A stretch of 64,000 nt of DNA from Pyropia yezoensis (GCA_009829735.1 CM020619.1:14251777-14315776); one strand, 5' to 3'; positions 31,214 through 43,423 are shown, counted from the first letter of the stretch. Numbers and translations are program-made. Notes: generated by a model not told the origin, from the sequence alone.

Positions 31214-33601
31214 CAGCAGGGCCCCAAACAAAAGGGCCTCGTCCGCCGCTCGTCGACGCGGATCCCCCAGGCGGCCGTCTTTATCGCCCGCGCCTCAACG
31301 GTGGTGGCGGTGGGGGGCGGCGTGGGAGGCGAGTCGGTCTTGTGGGGGCAATGCCCGCCAGGACAGCGGCTCGCTGCGGTGAGCAGCCGCGTCATTGTGG
31401 CGGGTGACAGCGACGACGACAAGGACGGCGGCAACCACAGGGACGACGACGACGACGACGATGACGCGGCGGCGGTGGCGGTGGCGGCGGCGGCAACAGC
31501 GTCGGATGGGGACGGGCGGGGGGGGTGGGGGGGTGCGGTCGCTGCCGCCGACGGGGGTGGCACCACACCCGCGGCGGGCTGGCCGCCGCCCCCCCCCGGG
31601 GACCGGAGCAAGACGGGCCCGACGGCGGGCACGCTCGACCTCTTTGGCGGCCCCGACGCGGCCGCCGGCGCCGCGTGCCGGGCGGCCGCCGCGGCAACCG
31701 CCGCCGCGGCGGGCGGGAGCCCCCCGGGGGGGGGGGGGGGGGGGCGCCGCCGACGCTGACACGCCCGCGTCGTCGGCGACGCTGCCGTGCTCGTCGGTGG
31801 ACAGCTACTTCTTTTCCGCCCTGTCGGTGGAAGACGCAGCCGCCGCCGCCACGGAGGGGGCGGACGACCGTGGCGGGTCGCCGCCTGGCAGCGCCGCCGC
31901 CGCCGCGTCGGCGGCGCGCGGCCGCGGCCGACGGCGGCGGCGGCGGCAGGCGGCGGCGGCGGCGGCGGCCGCCGCCTCGGCCACGGGCGCCGCGCTGGCG
32001 CCCGACCCGCCCGGCCTGTGCTCCCCCGCCACGTCGACGGAGGAGGGGGTTCTGGCGGCGGGGGCGGCGGCGGCGGCGGCGCGGCACCGCGGCGGGGCGG
32101 GCGCTGCGGCGGGCGGCGCCCCCGGCGGGCGGTGGCGGCAGCCGACGCCGCCGTCGCCGCGGGTGGCGGGCGGCCGCTCGTCGACAGCGTCATCGTCGCC
32201 CGCCGACGAGGGCGGCCGCGTCGCCACCGGCCGCTCCACATCTTCCTTCCTGTCGGCCCTCACCACCGACACGGCGCCGTCGGTGGAAGGCGGCGGCGGC
32301 GGCGGCGGCGGCGCGATGACGCCCGCCGCCGCCGCCGCCACCGCCGTCTTTCCGGGGGGCGTTTTTGGTTTTGGCCGGGCGCGGGGGGGCGGCGGCGCCG
32401 TCGAGCCGTTGCCGCCGTCCATGGCCGCCGACGGTGGCGACGATGCTGGGTGGGTGCCGTCCATGGCGTCGATTGTGCCCGTCGACGCAGCGCCCGCCGA
32501 CCGCGTCGCGTGGCTCGACGCTGCCGACAGTGGGCTGTTTGACTGGGACCCCCCTGGCGGCGGCGGCGCCGCGAGTCGCCGCGCCGGTGCGGCGGCGTCG
32601 GCAGACGGGCTGGGCGCCCCCACCGGCGCGTACCCCCCCCCGCACCCAGCCTCTTCCTCAACGGTCGTCTCGACGGCCATTGTCGTGGCCCCCACCGGGC
32701 TGCGGCCGCCCCTACCGTGCGGCGGCGTCGGCGGCGGCGGCGGCGGGGGCGGCAGCGCGCTCGGGGGCGCCGTTGACGAGGACGATGGCTACTCCCTGCC
32801 GCCCGTGACGGTCGCGCCCTTCCCCGCCGCCCCCCCCCCGCGGGGGTACTATTGCAACCCCGCGACGGACGTGGAGGTGGACACCCCCGTGCTCGTCGGC
32901 CGCGGCCGGCGCCCCCTCGCGGCGCGCCGGTTTGCGTCGTCGCCCCCGCCGTCGGGGGTGTCGGCATCGCCGCCGTCGCCGTCCTCGTCGACGCCACCGC
33001 CGGCACCGCGCGTCGGCCTGCCGCCGGGCGGGCGGGTGCGGGAGAGCGACGCGGCCGCGTCGGCCGTGGCGGCGGCGGTTGCCGACGCGGCGGCGGGCGC
33101 CGCGGCGGTCCGTGGGTGGGCGGGCGTTGGGGGCGGCGCCGGCGGCGGCAGCGGCGGCCGAGGCGCCGGCAGCAGCGGCCGGGCAGGCCCCGCCGCCGGC
33201 CGGGGAGGAGGCGGCGGCGGCGGCAGCAGCGGCGGCGGCGGCAACCCCGGCTTGCCCCGCTGGGCGTCGGCCTGCTCTGCCGCCACCGCCGCGGCGGCCG
33301 ACGGCGGGGGCGTCCCCCCCTCCATGGGCGCTGCGGTGCCGGTGGCGGGCGCCCACGGGGGAGGCGCGGCGGGGGTGGGCATGGACCTGACCGCCCTCTC
33401 CCCCGCCGCGCCCCCCATCCTGTGTGCGCCGCCGACGGCGCCGCGGGGCAGCCGCACGCGGGGGCTCTCCCGGGCGCTCGCGGGGATGCGCTCCCGCCTC
33501 AAGCGCCGCCCGTCGGGGTCGCCGTCGTCGTCGCCGCCGCCCTCGGGCGGCGCCGGCGGGTCGACCGACGGGCTGCTGGGCGCGGCGGCAGCGGGGGGGC
33601 G

Positions 33602-33641
<40 letters not shown>

Positions 33642-33808
33642 GGCCACGGCCGCCGGGGCGACCGCGTCGGCGGGGCGGGGGGCTCCCACCCCCCGCCCCG
33701 CGCGGGGGCGGCGGCCTGGTCAGCCGCGTCGCGGGCGGCCGACGCGGCGGTGGCTGCGGCGGCGCCCATCCGGCCGCCGCCGGCGGCGGCCAAGGCGCGG
33801 CCGTCCCC

Positions 33809-33844
<36 letters not shown>

Positions 33845-34562
33845 GGGGGGGGGGGGTGGCGGCGGCGGCGGTGGCAACTACCGCGACAGCGTGGACGGGC
33901 CGTCGGTGGCGGCGCTGCGGCTGTCGCTCGCCATGGACGACTTTATTGACTTTGCGACGCGGCCGCCCGCGGCGGTGCGGGGCCGCCGCCGACGCGGCGG
34001 GGGGGGGGGGGCGGGGTGGGTAAAGCGCCTGTGTGGCGCGCTGGTGGGGGGGGGGGGGGGGGGGGGTGGCGGCGGTGGAGGATATCCGGTGATGGGGTGT
34101 CCATGGGGTTGGGGGGGGGGCGGGGGGGCGTGGGGGGAGGCGCAGCGTCCCTTCCTTGCCAGTTGGGTGTGCTGGTCGTCGCCTCGTGCCCGCCAGTCTG
34201 TGTGTGTGTATGGTTTTGTTTTCTTTATTCCATGTCCATGCGTTACCGCCGCGCTCTGCCGCCGTGGCAACGACTGGGCCAGTGTGGGGGCGCCGCGTCT
34301 CGTGGGGGTCGCCGCGCACGCGTGCCTGAAAAAAGAAAAAGCCTGTGGCACAGCGCTGCTGGGCTTCTCAGTGGGGAGGATGCCCTATTTAGGGGGGGGA
34401 GGACGCCGCCCCCGCGGTGCGCACGACCCGCAGGCCGTGCCCCGCCGACGGGCAGGCAGGGGGCCGCCCGGCGCAAAGAGGGGATTGGCAGAGGCCAGAG
34501 CAGCACCCACCAGACACTGCAGCGGGGTGCCGCCCCGGGTCCATTGTGTTTCCCCGGTGTGA
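30797..34562 (+). CDS. Low-complexity Gly/Ala/Ser protein, unknown; frame change at a G-run
   Basis: I do not recognise this gene. ATG 30797 begins MATGVGGAPVPGVWWNPPP. Gly-rich runs follow, then QKGLVRRSSTRIPQAAVFIA and an Asp-rich acidic stretch near 31440. The frame moves at the G-run near 31729-31744 and continues with SSVDSYFFSALSVED and later TSSFLSALTTDTAPSVE, two related motifs about 150 residues apart. Further on are DSGLFDWDPP, GYYCNPATDVEVDTPVLVG, RGLSRALAGMRSRLKRR and VAALRLSLAMDDFIDFATR near the end. The mix of conserved-looking short motifs and long disordered linkers suggests a scaffold or regulatory protein. Coding character stops near 34020 or after another G-run at about 34050; the open frame itself continues to 34562. 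Codon bias agrees with the other host genes. Confidence 0.4.
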
Positions 34563-34892
34563 CCGGTGGGCGCCGCCGCCGCACGCACGACAGCTGCGAT
34601 CAGCCGCGGCACCTCCACAACAGGAAAGACAAAGAAAAGTTACACGCGACCGTCAGGCAGAGTTTTCGGGTATGTACCACGCGGAGAGCTCGAGACGCGC
34701 CCGCCCACAGCGAACCGCGCAACCACACAAAGCGCGGCCACCAGGTGAAAGAGAAAATCCTGTCATCGCACGGCCCCGTTCCGCCCCTACGGCAGCAGAG
34801 CTCGCAGCGGGGGGGAAGCCAGCTCGTGGACGACCAGGGCGCCGCGCAGCCCACCGCGCCGCGGTCCGCGGCTTGGCCCATCACCGAAAGAA
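34563..34892. other. Intergenic between convergent genes
   Basis: Lies between the low-complexity gene on + and the E2F stop on -. No repeat, RNA gene or coding signal is seen. Confidence 0.5.
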
Positions 34893-37771
34893 TCACCTGC
34901 GGGACCCCACAGACGGCACCGCCTCGCCCGCCCCCGATGCGGTGATGGCGACACACCCCTGCCACTTTTGCCACGCCCCCTTCCACGTGCTCACCGACGC
35001 ATGCCACTCAGCAGCGCGTTGCTCAAACTCGGGGCCCGCCGCGCGGGCAGCCGACATGTAGCGCTCCACCGACGTCGGAGACAGCCAGTCGGGCACGGTC
35101 GTCGACACGGCCGCCTGCAATGCCGCCACATCGGCACTGCTTGCTCCGGAAGGACCCACGTCGGCGCCAGTCTCGTCCTCCCCATCGTCACCCACGTCGT
35201 CATCGCCATCGTCATCATCGGCGGGGTCGTCCGCGGCGTCGGCAGGGTCCTCACGTTCGTCATCCACGTCATGGTCCTCGTCATCAGCGACGCCCTCAGA
35301 TGCAGACGGAGGGTACGATTTAGCAGGTGTCGCGGGGGACGCCGCAAGCGAACCAACGCCGGGGGTGGACAGAGCAGCCGCGGCGGGGGGGTTAGGGGTC
35401 GGAGGGAGGGTGACGTTGGCTTGCTGCGACTGCTGTTGCTGCTGAAGCAACAGCTGCTGCTGCTGCTGCTGCCATTGAGCAAACAGCGCCGACATCATGG
35501 CCGGGTTGAAGCCCGGAAGAAGCCCGCCAACCGCACCTGTAGCAGCCGTTTCAGGCTGAGCCCCGTTGCCGGCCCCATTATATGTGCCGGCCTGCTGCTG
35601 CCCCTGTGCATTGGCGCCAACGCCGCCAGTGCCCGGAATTCCGGAACTGGCTGCGGGAAGCGCCTGCAGCTGCTGCCACTGGACCGGCTGCTGTGCTGGC
35701 GTGTGCTCGCGCCCCGGCGCCACCGCCGACCCGCCGTTGCCCCATAATTGACGTTCCATGGCAGGCTGCGCGTCACTACGCGCACCCTGCGCAGGCTGCT
35801 GATGCTGCTGCTGCTGCTGCAGATGTGTCGTGCGGGCGTGGTTGGCCCACATCGCCAACATGGCGGTGTACTGCGCCATAACCGCCGATGGGCCAGCAGC
35901 CGCGCTGCCCCCTGCGGTCAGCGTGCCGTCAACAGGCGTGGATACCGGCGCCGTGGATGCCACCGAAGCGTTCGGGGCGGCGGGATGGGGCGTTGCCGAT
36001 CCCACCGACCCGTCGTCGCCGTCTGCCGATCCGCTCACGTATGAGTCCCGGGGCGAGAAGGGCGCACCTGCTGCGCCAACAACCGCGGGGGATCCGCCCG
36101 ACACTGGCACGTGGGGCGACACCCGAAGCCGCTTCCGCGACCGCTCCGGCCCAGGCGGCGACAAGTGGGCGTGCGATCGCCGGGCGCCGGCAATAACCGC
36201 AGCAGCGGCCGCGGACGCCGATGCCGCAGCGGCGGCTTCCCCGACAGTGGACGACGCCCCACGGCCGTTGCCGTTCGCTCCAGGCACGGTGAGTGCCGCC
36301 CCAGCAGTAGAGCGACCGGCGGTGGCCGGCGCTTGAGGAGTAGCGGGCCCAAGCCATCGAAACGCTGGCTTGCGCGACGCAGTGTGCACCTTTTTGATAA
36401 TGTTCAGGGATGCCAGGATGTTGGCAATATCGTACAGACGTCGCACTTTGGTCTTCATCTTGGCTGCGACTGCCGCCGGCGTAGCCCCTACGGACGGGCC
36501 AAGTAACCTCGCCGCTGCCGCCTCGAGTGACACAATACTGCCGCCCGGGCCATCTGCTCCATTGGCGACGCCGCCACTGCCGCCGTCTGCGAGGCCCGTG
36601 GAGCTCCGGTTGCCAGGTGCACCGGGTGCGACGATGCCTGCCGTGTCCCCGACGCTGCTGTCCCCAACACCACCGCCGCCCGATGGGCCGCTCCCGGGTG
36701 CCCCAGCCGCTGCCGAAGAGGTCGTTCCCACATCCCCCGGAGGCATTTCAGTACCACCAAGCAAAAAGAGTTGAACGAACCGCTGGGAGAGCACCCCAAG
36801 AGACTTCTCCTTGCGCGTGTCCACCGACTTTCGCAACCGGTACACAGTGACAACAGCGGCCAGCGCTGCAGCAGCCGTTCCAGGCGCAGCCGGCGTCTGG
36901 CTGGCCCCCCCTTCGCCGTCATCCGAGCTGCCACCGCCATCACCGGCCCCGTCCATCAGCTCACCGTCATCGTCCGCGTCTCCCCGTGCGGCAGCCGTTG
37001 CCAGCGCGGCAAGAGTGGTAGCCAGATGGGCTGTCCCAGTCCAGGTGTACCGATTTTTCGCTTTGCGCACGACCACACCGAGAGCCTCGAGCACATTCAC
37101 GATGTCATAGATACGGCGGCGGGGCACATGCAAGCGCAGGGCGGCGGCATCGAGGCAAATGTCACTCGGCTGGCCATCAGCGTCGGCAGCGGCGCCCGCG
37201 CCATCAGAGCCGGTCTGGCCATACAGATTCACAAAGCTGTCGGAACCGTGACAGACGCAAATGGGCACAAGAGAAATAGAGAACCATCAGGTGCGGGAGC
37301 ATGCACGAGCACGTACAATTGCAAAAAGAGCGTTAGCATGAAGAAATGCATCGACACGGGCAAAAGCGCGATCACAGCCGGAAAGATTGACAAGCAGATG
37401 CACTCACGCCAAAAACAAGCATGTTGCGGGCACGACCATCACAACAACCATCACAGCGACCCCTCGGTGAAAATGCAACACACACACTTTCGCGCACACA
37501 CAGACCGACCCATCTGATAGCTACCCACGACACGCACGTGCGTCAGCATTGCAACAGCAACGTACTTTTCGCATAGCAGCCCGAGGCTCTTCTCCTTGCG
37601 CGAATAGGTCTCGCCTGCTGCTCGCCGCCGCGACTGCAGCGCCGCCGCAACGCTCGCCGCCGCGTCACCACCTGCGCCGCCGGCATCTGCGTCCAAACCC
37701 GCTGCACCTGGTCCGGGCCAGGGCCGCAAGCCGCCGGCGCTCCCATTGTCGCTCCCACTCGCCGATGCCAT
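34893..37771 (-). CDS. Atypical E2F transcription factor (E2F7/8, DEL class)
   Basis: Binds E2F sites as its own dimer substitute and represses cell-cycle or endocycle genes in animals and plants. Exons are 37771-37566 and 37236-34893, with a 329-bp intron (donor GTACGT, acceptor GACAG, phase 2, split codon AA|C). The product is 849 residues. The first winged-helix domain (about 56-130) spans the intron: [19 protein letters not shown], then [20 protein letters not shown] and [11 protein letters not shown]. The second domain has [19 protein letters not shown] and [20 protein letters not shown], separated by an unusual Gly/Pro-rich insertion of about 95 residues. Two DNA-binding domains and no DP-dimerisation or RB-binding region define the atypical class. 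The C-terminal half is Gln-rich and acidic. ATG 37771 is the first in-frame ATG; the longer frame upstream has none. Confidence 0.92.
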
Positions 37772-39911
37772 TGAAAGTCCACTCACCGCAACCAACGCTC
37801 GCCCCCCCCCCACCCCCCCTCCGCAACGTCTTAGTCAAACGACCAAAGAAAGCGAGTACCAAGTTGGACGGTAAAGCGCAGGTGACCGGAGGAACGACCG
37901 AGAGGAGAGGGGAACGAGGAGGGAAGAGAACAAGGTGACGCCGCCCGTCGAGCGCGAGGCAGAGCACGCGACGCTGCACGTGTCACCCTCTGTCCCAAAG
38001 CGCCAGGCAGACCGTGTAGCCAACGCACAAGGAGGGGTGGGGGGTACGCCCCGACCTGGTGTGGGACACGGCCGCGGGCGAGGGCGTCGTGCTCGGCGAT
38101 GGGAGCGAGGGCGGCACGTTGGCGCCACTTCCGGCGGGCAGAGTACAGCAAACCACAGCGCGCCCCCATCCAAACTGCGAGACCGAGCAGCCGAGCAGCG
38201 CATGAGGGCGATGGGGGCGTGCGAGGGCGTGGGAGGGGGGGGCCGCAACGCTGTGCGCCGGGCGGCTCGTTTTGGGCGGCACTGGGGCCACACCCCCCGC
38301 CCTCCCACACGGTGTGCGAGTGGGTGGGGAGGCGAATACTGCGTGTCGGCCTGGCAGCGGGGGCCTGGAAGCGGCCCGGCGGCGCCGGTGCGGTGGGGCT
38401 TCTGGGCAGAGCAGCCAATTGGGAGCCGCGTTGGCACGGGTTTTTTTACGCAGCTCCTGGGCCTTCGCCGAGGGCGCATCCACATGCTGCGGCGGGGCCT
38501 CGTTTGAAAAGAGAAAAAAGAGTGGCCCACTGCATGCGCCCCCGGCAGACCTTGCATGCCATTGGTGGAGCCACTGGAGTGAGGGGAGCCAGTCCGGCCC
38601 GCCACCATCGGGCGGGTTGTTGGGAAAAATTGATATGGCGATCAATTTCTTTGTCGGTGCGCGCGGGAAGGCGCGAAGCTGCCGAGGACCTCCCGCTCGG
38701 TGGGCTCCTCTGGCGCGAAAAGCGACGAGTCGGGAACCAGGTCCGAAGTTGTTGGCGCGGTTTTTGGGCGCATCGCCTCCAAGAGGGCAGGGTCCGTCAC
38801 GCCTGAGCTCACACAGACAGGCGGCGGAGACCAAGCATGTAGGATACCCCACGACCTCCTTGTCGCTTCCCGTCCATCGGTCTCTCCCTCTTTTATCGTG
38901 CCATTGCTTCAGCTCAGGTGCCGGCAGCAGCAACACCACAACAGTTTGTTGTCGAGGCATCGGCGCGCCATACTGCGAAGGCACTGTCTGTCTACGAAAT
39001 GACCCGTGCCGGGCTGCCTTAACACATTTTGGAACTGGCTCACCCGCGGTGATGCCCGCAGGGCCCGGGTGTCGGGTGGTACGCACAGTGAACAGTCTAC
39101 CGATCTCTCCCCCCGTGGCTCGTCCGCGGTCGTTGACCTAAGGCCTTTAGTTGAACCATGGGCACCGCTCGAACCCCCCGCGCCCCCAGCGTGCCTCGCC
39201 GCGCGGTTGTCCCTCGCGGGCGCGCGCCCCTCAGTGCAGTGGTCCCTCTCCTGAAGCCCCACTTACTCCGTGGGCGAGGGCACCTCTCTCGAGTCCTCCC
39301 CCGCCGTCTTCCCGGCTCCCACAGAGAGAGCGCAATGTTCCGTGGGAGGGACACACGTGTGGCGACCACCCAAGCCCCCTCCTTGACAGTCTTCACTCCA
39401 AACGGGATACCATCTTGACGGCGAACAGCATCATGCTGTCCCTCTCTTCCTGCCTTATCGACAGTGAGCGCGCGCGGGGCGGGACTCACCCCACCGCTTC
39501 ACACGTCTGGGGAGGGGGCGGTCCGCGACCCAGCCGCCGCCCGTGTCGAGAGTGCGTGCCGCCAGCGACTGCGAGCGCACCCTCATGCCCCCTCTTGGCA
39601 CCAGAGGAGCGCCCACCAGTGGACGGCCTGCTGTACGGGGACATTGAGAAGGAGGAGGGGAGCTGCGAGGCCCGCCACCACCGCCCCTGGCGCGTTCCAG
39701 GCGCAGGGGGAAGAGCGAGGGTGGCGGCGCTGTGACGTCGCTGGAGAGGCGTAGCATCCATCATCAACGGCCTTTGCAATTTTGAAAGCATGACGCACAT
39801 GGTGATATCACTGAATCATGGACTGCTTACAGCATCGAATCTGACCTCCTTTGGGCAAGATTGTTAGATAAATACTAGATGCATCGATGACGAGGCCGTT
39901 TTCTTGTAGAA
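37772..39911. other. Intergenic upstream of E2F, no gene seen
   Basis: 2.1 kb of mixed GC-rich sequence. It holds a C-run at 37801-37818 just above the E2F start, then several short open stretches in both directions that lack domains and end in each other's frames. From 39750 the sequence becomes AT-richer. No repeat or RNA gene is recognised. Confidence 0.45.
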
Positions 39912-40365
39912 ATTGCAGTACCCCGAATTTTGTCTCATGGCGACAATAACAACAACAGGCCCACAACAGGCCAATGGCATGCCTCAGATGGCGCACCACT
40001 GGCCAATGAGTGCTCCGCGTTAGTGTGGAAACAGTGCGATCTGATACTCTCTCGAGATTTATGCCCACATCGAAGAGGGAACAGGCGTCTCAGGAAGCAG
40101 CTGCGACCACCCCCAGAGCTCTTGAGAGGATCTGGCCGAGATAGAGGGAAATCCGACGAGATCGTGAGGGAAAATAACAGCGATCTGACCAACCAGCGTT
40201 CGGTGCCAGATCCGCAGCGACTGCAGCCAATCATCGTCTGATCAAAAGGAAAGCCCCACAGCACGCTATTGGTCCGCTGTGAGCTCCCAGCACGCGGTTG
40301 GCTCATGGTACTGTTGTCACGCTGTTGCTCTCGTCTCCATGAGACGAAATTCGGGGAACTGCAAT
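39912..40365. mobile_element. Small DNA element with inverted ends (MITE-like)
   Basis: The left end ATTGCAGTACCCCGAATTTT continues into GTCTCATGGCGAC. The right end, read on the other strand, is ATTGCAGTTCCCCGAATTTC followed by GTCTCATGGAGAC. About 33 bp match with four mismatches. The 454-bp interior is AT-richer than its surroundings and has no open frame of note. Length, inverted ends and lack of coding capacity fit a non-autonomous DNA transposon. No clear target duplication is visible. It sits 84 bp below the 3' end of the dehydrogenase gene. Confidence 0.65.
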
Positions 40366-40448
40366 AATATACTAAATATGTGTGTGTGGGGGGGCGGGGG
40401 TTGGCGGGTGTACGTGAGGAAAGTCAAGTTGAATCGACGGCGCGGAAC

Positions 40449-41646
40449 CTACTCGTCCGCACGTTCCGCAGCTGCTGGAGGCGCTGTCGAGCCCCCGTCC
40501 CCCGATGGCTTGACCGCCACCATGGCCAGCGTCGCGGCCGCCACCCCCGCCCCGTCGAGGTCGGCCACCTTCGTCCGCATCAGCTCTTCGCTAGGCGGGT
40601 GAGTCATGTACCGCAACGCCGGCACCGGGTCCATGACGGCGCGGACAAAGAACGCCGCGCACGCATCAGCGGACGGGGCCGCCGAAAAGAAGGAGCTGAT
40701 AAAGCCCGCAGCGTACGTGTCCCAGAGGGGCGTGAGTTCCGGCGGTGGGGACCACGCGTTTGGCAGCCGACTGATCATGGTCGTGGCAACGGGGCCGGGC
40801 TCAATCTATGAAAGACAATAGGAAACCAAAGAAGAAACGCTAGGGGGGGAAAGCACGGAGCGCGATGCAACACGGACATGTAGGTTACAAAGCACCACTG
40901 CCAGCCGCGACGATCCGTCAGCAGAACTTGTTCGCCCCAAGAGTACACTGAACGCCAAACGCACAGGCGCCCTCCTCGCTGCAGCCCCTCACGTGCTACC
41001 ACCCTCCATAACGCACCAATACAAAATGCACCCCGAGGGCCTTGTACTCAGCGTGACAGCATTCCCAGAAGCCCTCCATAGCGAATTTGGATGCGCAGTA
41101 GGCACTGAAGAAGGGGATTCCCACCAGTCCAGCGACACTCGACACGCCCAGGATGCGGCCGGCTCGGCGGCGTCGCATCGACGGCACACATGCCTTGACC
41201 AAACGCACAGCGCCCAAAAAGTTAACGTTCATCATTGACGCGTAGTCGCGCACGGGCGCGTCCTCCACGGTGAGTCGTTCAGTGAAGCCTGCGTTGGCAA
41301 CTGCCACATCCACCCGGTCGCCTGTGACGACAAGGACCGCCGCGATGGCAGACGCCACACTGTCGTCGTCGCCCACGTCCATCCGCAGGACGTGGATGGT
41401 GCCGGGGCGGTCGCCAGGGGCGGCGGCGGCAGCGGCGGCGGCAGAGGCAGCGAGCAGCGCGTCGGCCGACGCGGTAGGCCGCATGCCTCCGTACACCGTG
41501 TGGCCAGAGCGGGTCAGTGCCACGCACACGGCCAGCCCAATGCCGCTGTTGGCGCCCGAAACGATGGCAACGGGCGTGTCGGCAATGGGAGCGGCGGGGG
41601 AAAGGGGGATCGCCGCAGCACCCGCGACGGCGCCGCCAGTGGCCAT
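40449..41646 (-). CDS. Short-chain dehydrogenase, 17beta-HSD1/RDH8-like
   Basis: NAD(P)-dependent oxidoreductase of the classical SDR family; the closest family by eye is 17beta-hydroxysteroid/retinol dehydrogenase. Exons 41646-41017 and 40805-40449 are joined across a 211-bp intron (donor GTGCGT, acceptor TTTCATAG, phase 0) to give 328 residues. Seen: cofactor loop SGANSGIG (about 30-37); VYGGMRP, whose Arg suggests NADPH; VANAG (about 115); NVNFLGAVR; catalytic Ser in GVSSVAG (about 169); and YCASKFAMEG with catalytic Tyr/Lys (about 183/187). The junction restores HFVL-IEPGPVATTM, and the tail PALRYMTHPPSEELMRTKVA parallels the 17beta-HSD1 C terminus. An in-frame ATG at 41844 would add a basic 66-residue leader that could target an organelle. 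The substrate cannot be told from sequence. Confidence 0.88.
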
Positions 41647-42344
41647 GGAGGGCGCGACCACGATTAGTGGGTGGCGGCGGGCCGGGGGGGGGCGAGGGGG
41701 ACACAACAGCCACCCGGAATCGGGTGACGTCTGGCTTCCGACTCGGCGACGACAGGAATAGAGTGGTCGTCGAGGGAGAGTCAGTCCCCAGCCGGGCCGC
41801 TGCTGAAAAAGGGCAGCATAGAGCGGTCGGGGCAATCGCAACATGCTCCCTTGGAGCGGGCTCTTCAGCAAGACCGCAGCAACAACCTCCGGCAGGTGCC
41901 TGCGTGAGCGCTCGGCATCGTGCGGCTGCCCGCCCAAAGCATTGATAGTCTCGGGCGGCCAGCGCCGGCACAGCGTGTGGTTGAAAGGCGTTGGCCACCC
42001 CAAGACGCTCCGCTCGTCGGCCGGTCGCGGTCGCTCTTGAGGCGGCCGCCCGGTTCATTTAAACTCCATGGTACTGCGCTTCGGCGCCGCTTCTTCCATT
42101 CACTGCCAGCCCGCTATCGGTGCCGCTCGGCCGTGACCGGCCATCAGGCCGACGGCTGTTATCTAAGAGCCCGGGTGCGTCGCAGTGCCTCGGTGGCGAC
42201 TCGCCCTTGTCGCCAAGATAGTAGCACGAGCGTCACTCTCACGCCCGCGCCGGCGGCCCGTCCGAGCTCACTTCGCGGCGACCAGAGCTGCGGTCGATTG
42301 AACATAGCCGCGTCTGTTAGGTACTCCTGGGGGGCTACATAGAC
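41647..42344. other. Upstream flank of the dehydrogenase gene
   Basis: The open frame of the dehydrogenase continues upstream to about 42003, including the alternative ATG at 41844. Beyond that no gene, repeat or RNA is seen. Confidence 0.5.
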
Positions 42345-42415
42345 ATAGTCATATGAAGTATGTATGTACAGTATGTACTGTATATACATGCACAGACACA
42401 TGTACTGTACCATGA
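42345..42415. repeat. GTAC-rich palindrome cluster
   Basis: Contains TATGTACAGTATGTACTGTA, which is nearly its own reverse complement, then ATGTACTGTACC. It is embedded in AT-rich sequence between GC-rich flanks and resembles the clusters at 1531-1630 and 45928-46138. Confidence 0.45.
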
Positions 42416-42894
42416 TATCGTAATCCGGTACCCTACAACCACGTGGGAGAAGAGCGATAAGAGAGAGAGCGCACTCCCTTCCGTGACCCTGTTTAGACGG
42501 CGTGGCTCCATGACGACGCCCGCCCCTTCCGCACCGTGTAGAGGTACCATCTATTACAGACATGATGTTAGGCGATAGGTTCGGGGCTGTGGACGGCGCG
42601 GTTTGTGGCTGTTGTGATGTTGCCAGCGGGGGGGGATGGTGAGGGGGCCGCGCCCCGCCAGCACTGGCGGGCGTGCCGCCACGATCAATGGCACGGCCGC
42701 GTTCGCGAGCTCGGCGGCCGCTGGTGCACCAGAACCGGCCCCGGTTGGCAGATCGAGACTAAAGGCTGTCTTTAAGGAGACAACGGGTGACGGCAGCGAG
42801 TGGTGTAGAGGTCGGCAGGGGGCGGCACGAGGCCGTCGGCTACAAGGACGCGCGGCGTGCCTAACCAAGCAGGTCGCCGCGGCGGCGACGGCCA

Positions 42895-42998
42895 GGCTCC
42901 GCTCCTCGTGACGGCGGCCAGGCTCCGCTCCTCGTGACGGCGGCCAGGCTCCGCTCCTCGTGACGGCGGCCAGCCTCCGCTCCTCGTGACGGCGGCTG
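42895..42998. repeat. Four tandem copies of a 26-bp unit
   Basis: A 26-bp unit starting GGCTCCGCTCCTCGTGACGG is repeated four times head to tail. The first three copies are identical and the last carries a few changes. It lies in non-coding DNA between the dehydrogenase and the 43.4 kb gene. The identity of the copies points to recent expansion. Confidence 0.9.
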
Positions 42999-43423
42999 GC
43001 CTATCGCATACCCCCCTCCGCCGTCCTTCCCCTCCGAGGCGGATGTCCAGCGTACCGTCCCCATCGACAGCGGTGGCCCATCCCCCAGTGTCTATCGAAG
43101 GGTGCAAGCACCCCCAGCTGGAATGGGGGGGGGGGTTGCGCACGGTCCAGCCCCTGGTGTTCTGTGCCGTACCTTCCACTCACCCCCGCCCGGTGGCCAC
43201 CAAAAGAAGAGTGGCCCCGGAAAGACGACACCTACTCACTGGCCTTGTTTGCCCGCCAGATGGTAACGCCCTCATACCGCCCCCCCCCCCCGTTCCCCTA
43301 CATTGGAAAGTGCCGCCACGAGCACAAGAAAAGCAACAACATAAGGCCGCCAATGGCCGCACCAGGACGGTGACCCCACGCCACCGCCCTAACCCTACCA
43401 ACCCCCCCCCCATGCCCCCCCCC
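42999..43423. other. Intergenic, no gene seen
   Basis: 3' flank of the low-complexity gene on -. It holds C-runs at 43278-43292, 43405-43430 and similar places. Confidence 0.5.

Noticed and set aside
37772-37813. Longer N terminus of the E2F protein
   Set aside because: The frame is open but contains no ATG above 37771.
37983-39141. Open frames of 289 and 367 residues on opposite strands upstream of E2F
   Set aside because: They overlap each other, show no domain, and their composition follows local GC content. I cannot support either as a gene.
41647-42003. Coding extension of the dehydrogenase upstream to 42003
   Set aside because: Only the ATG at 41844 is a credible alternative start; the sequence above it lacks an ATG. 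ATG 41646 gives the normal family length.
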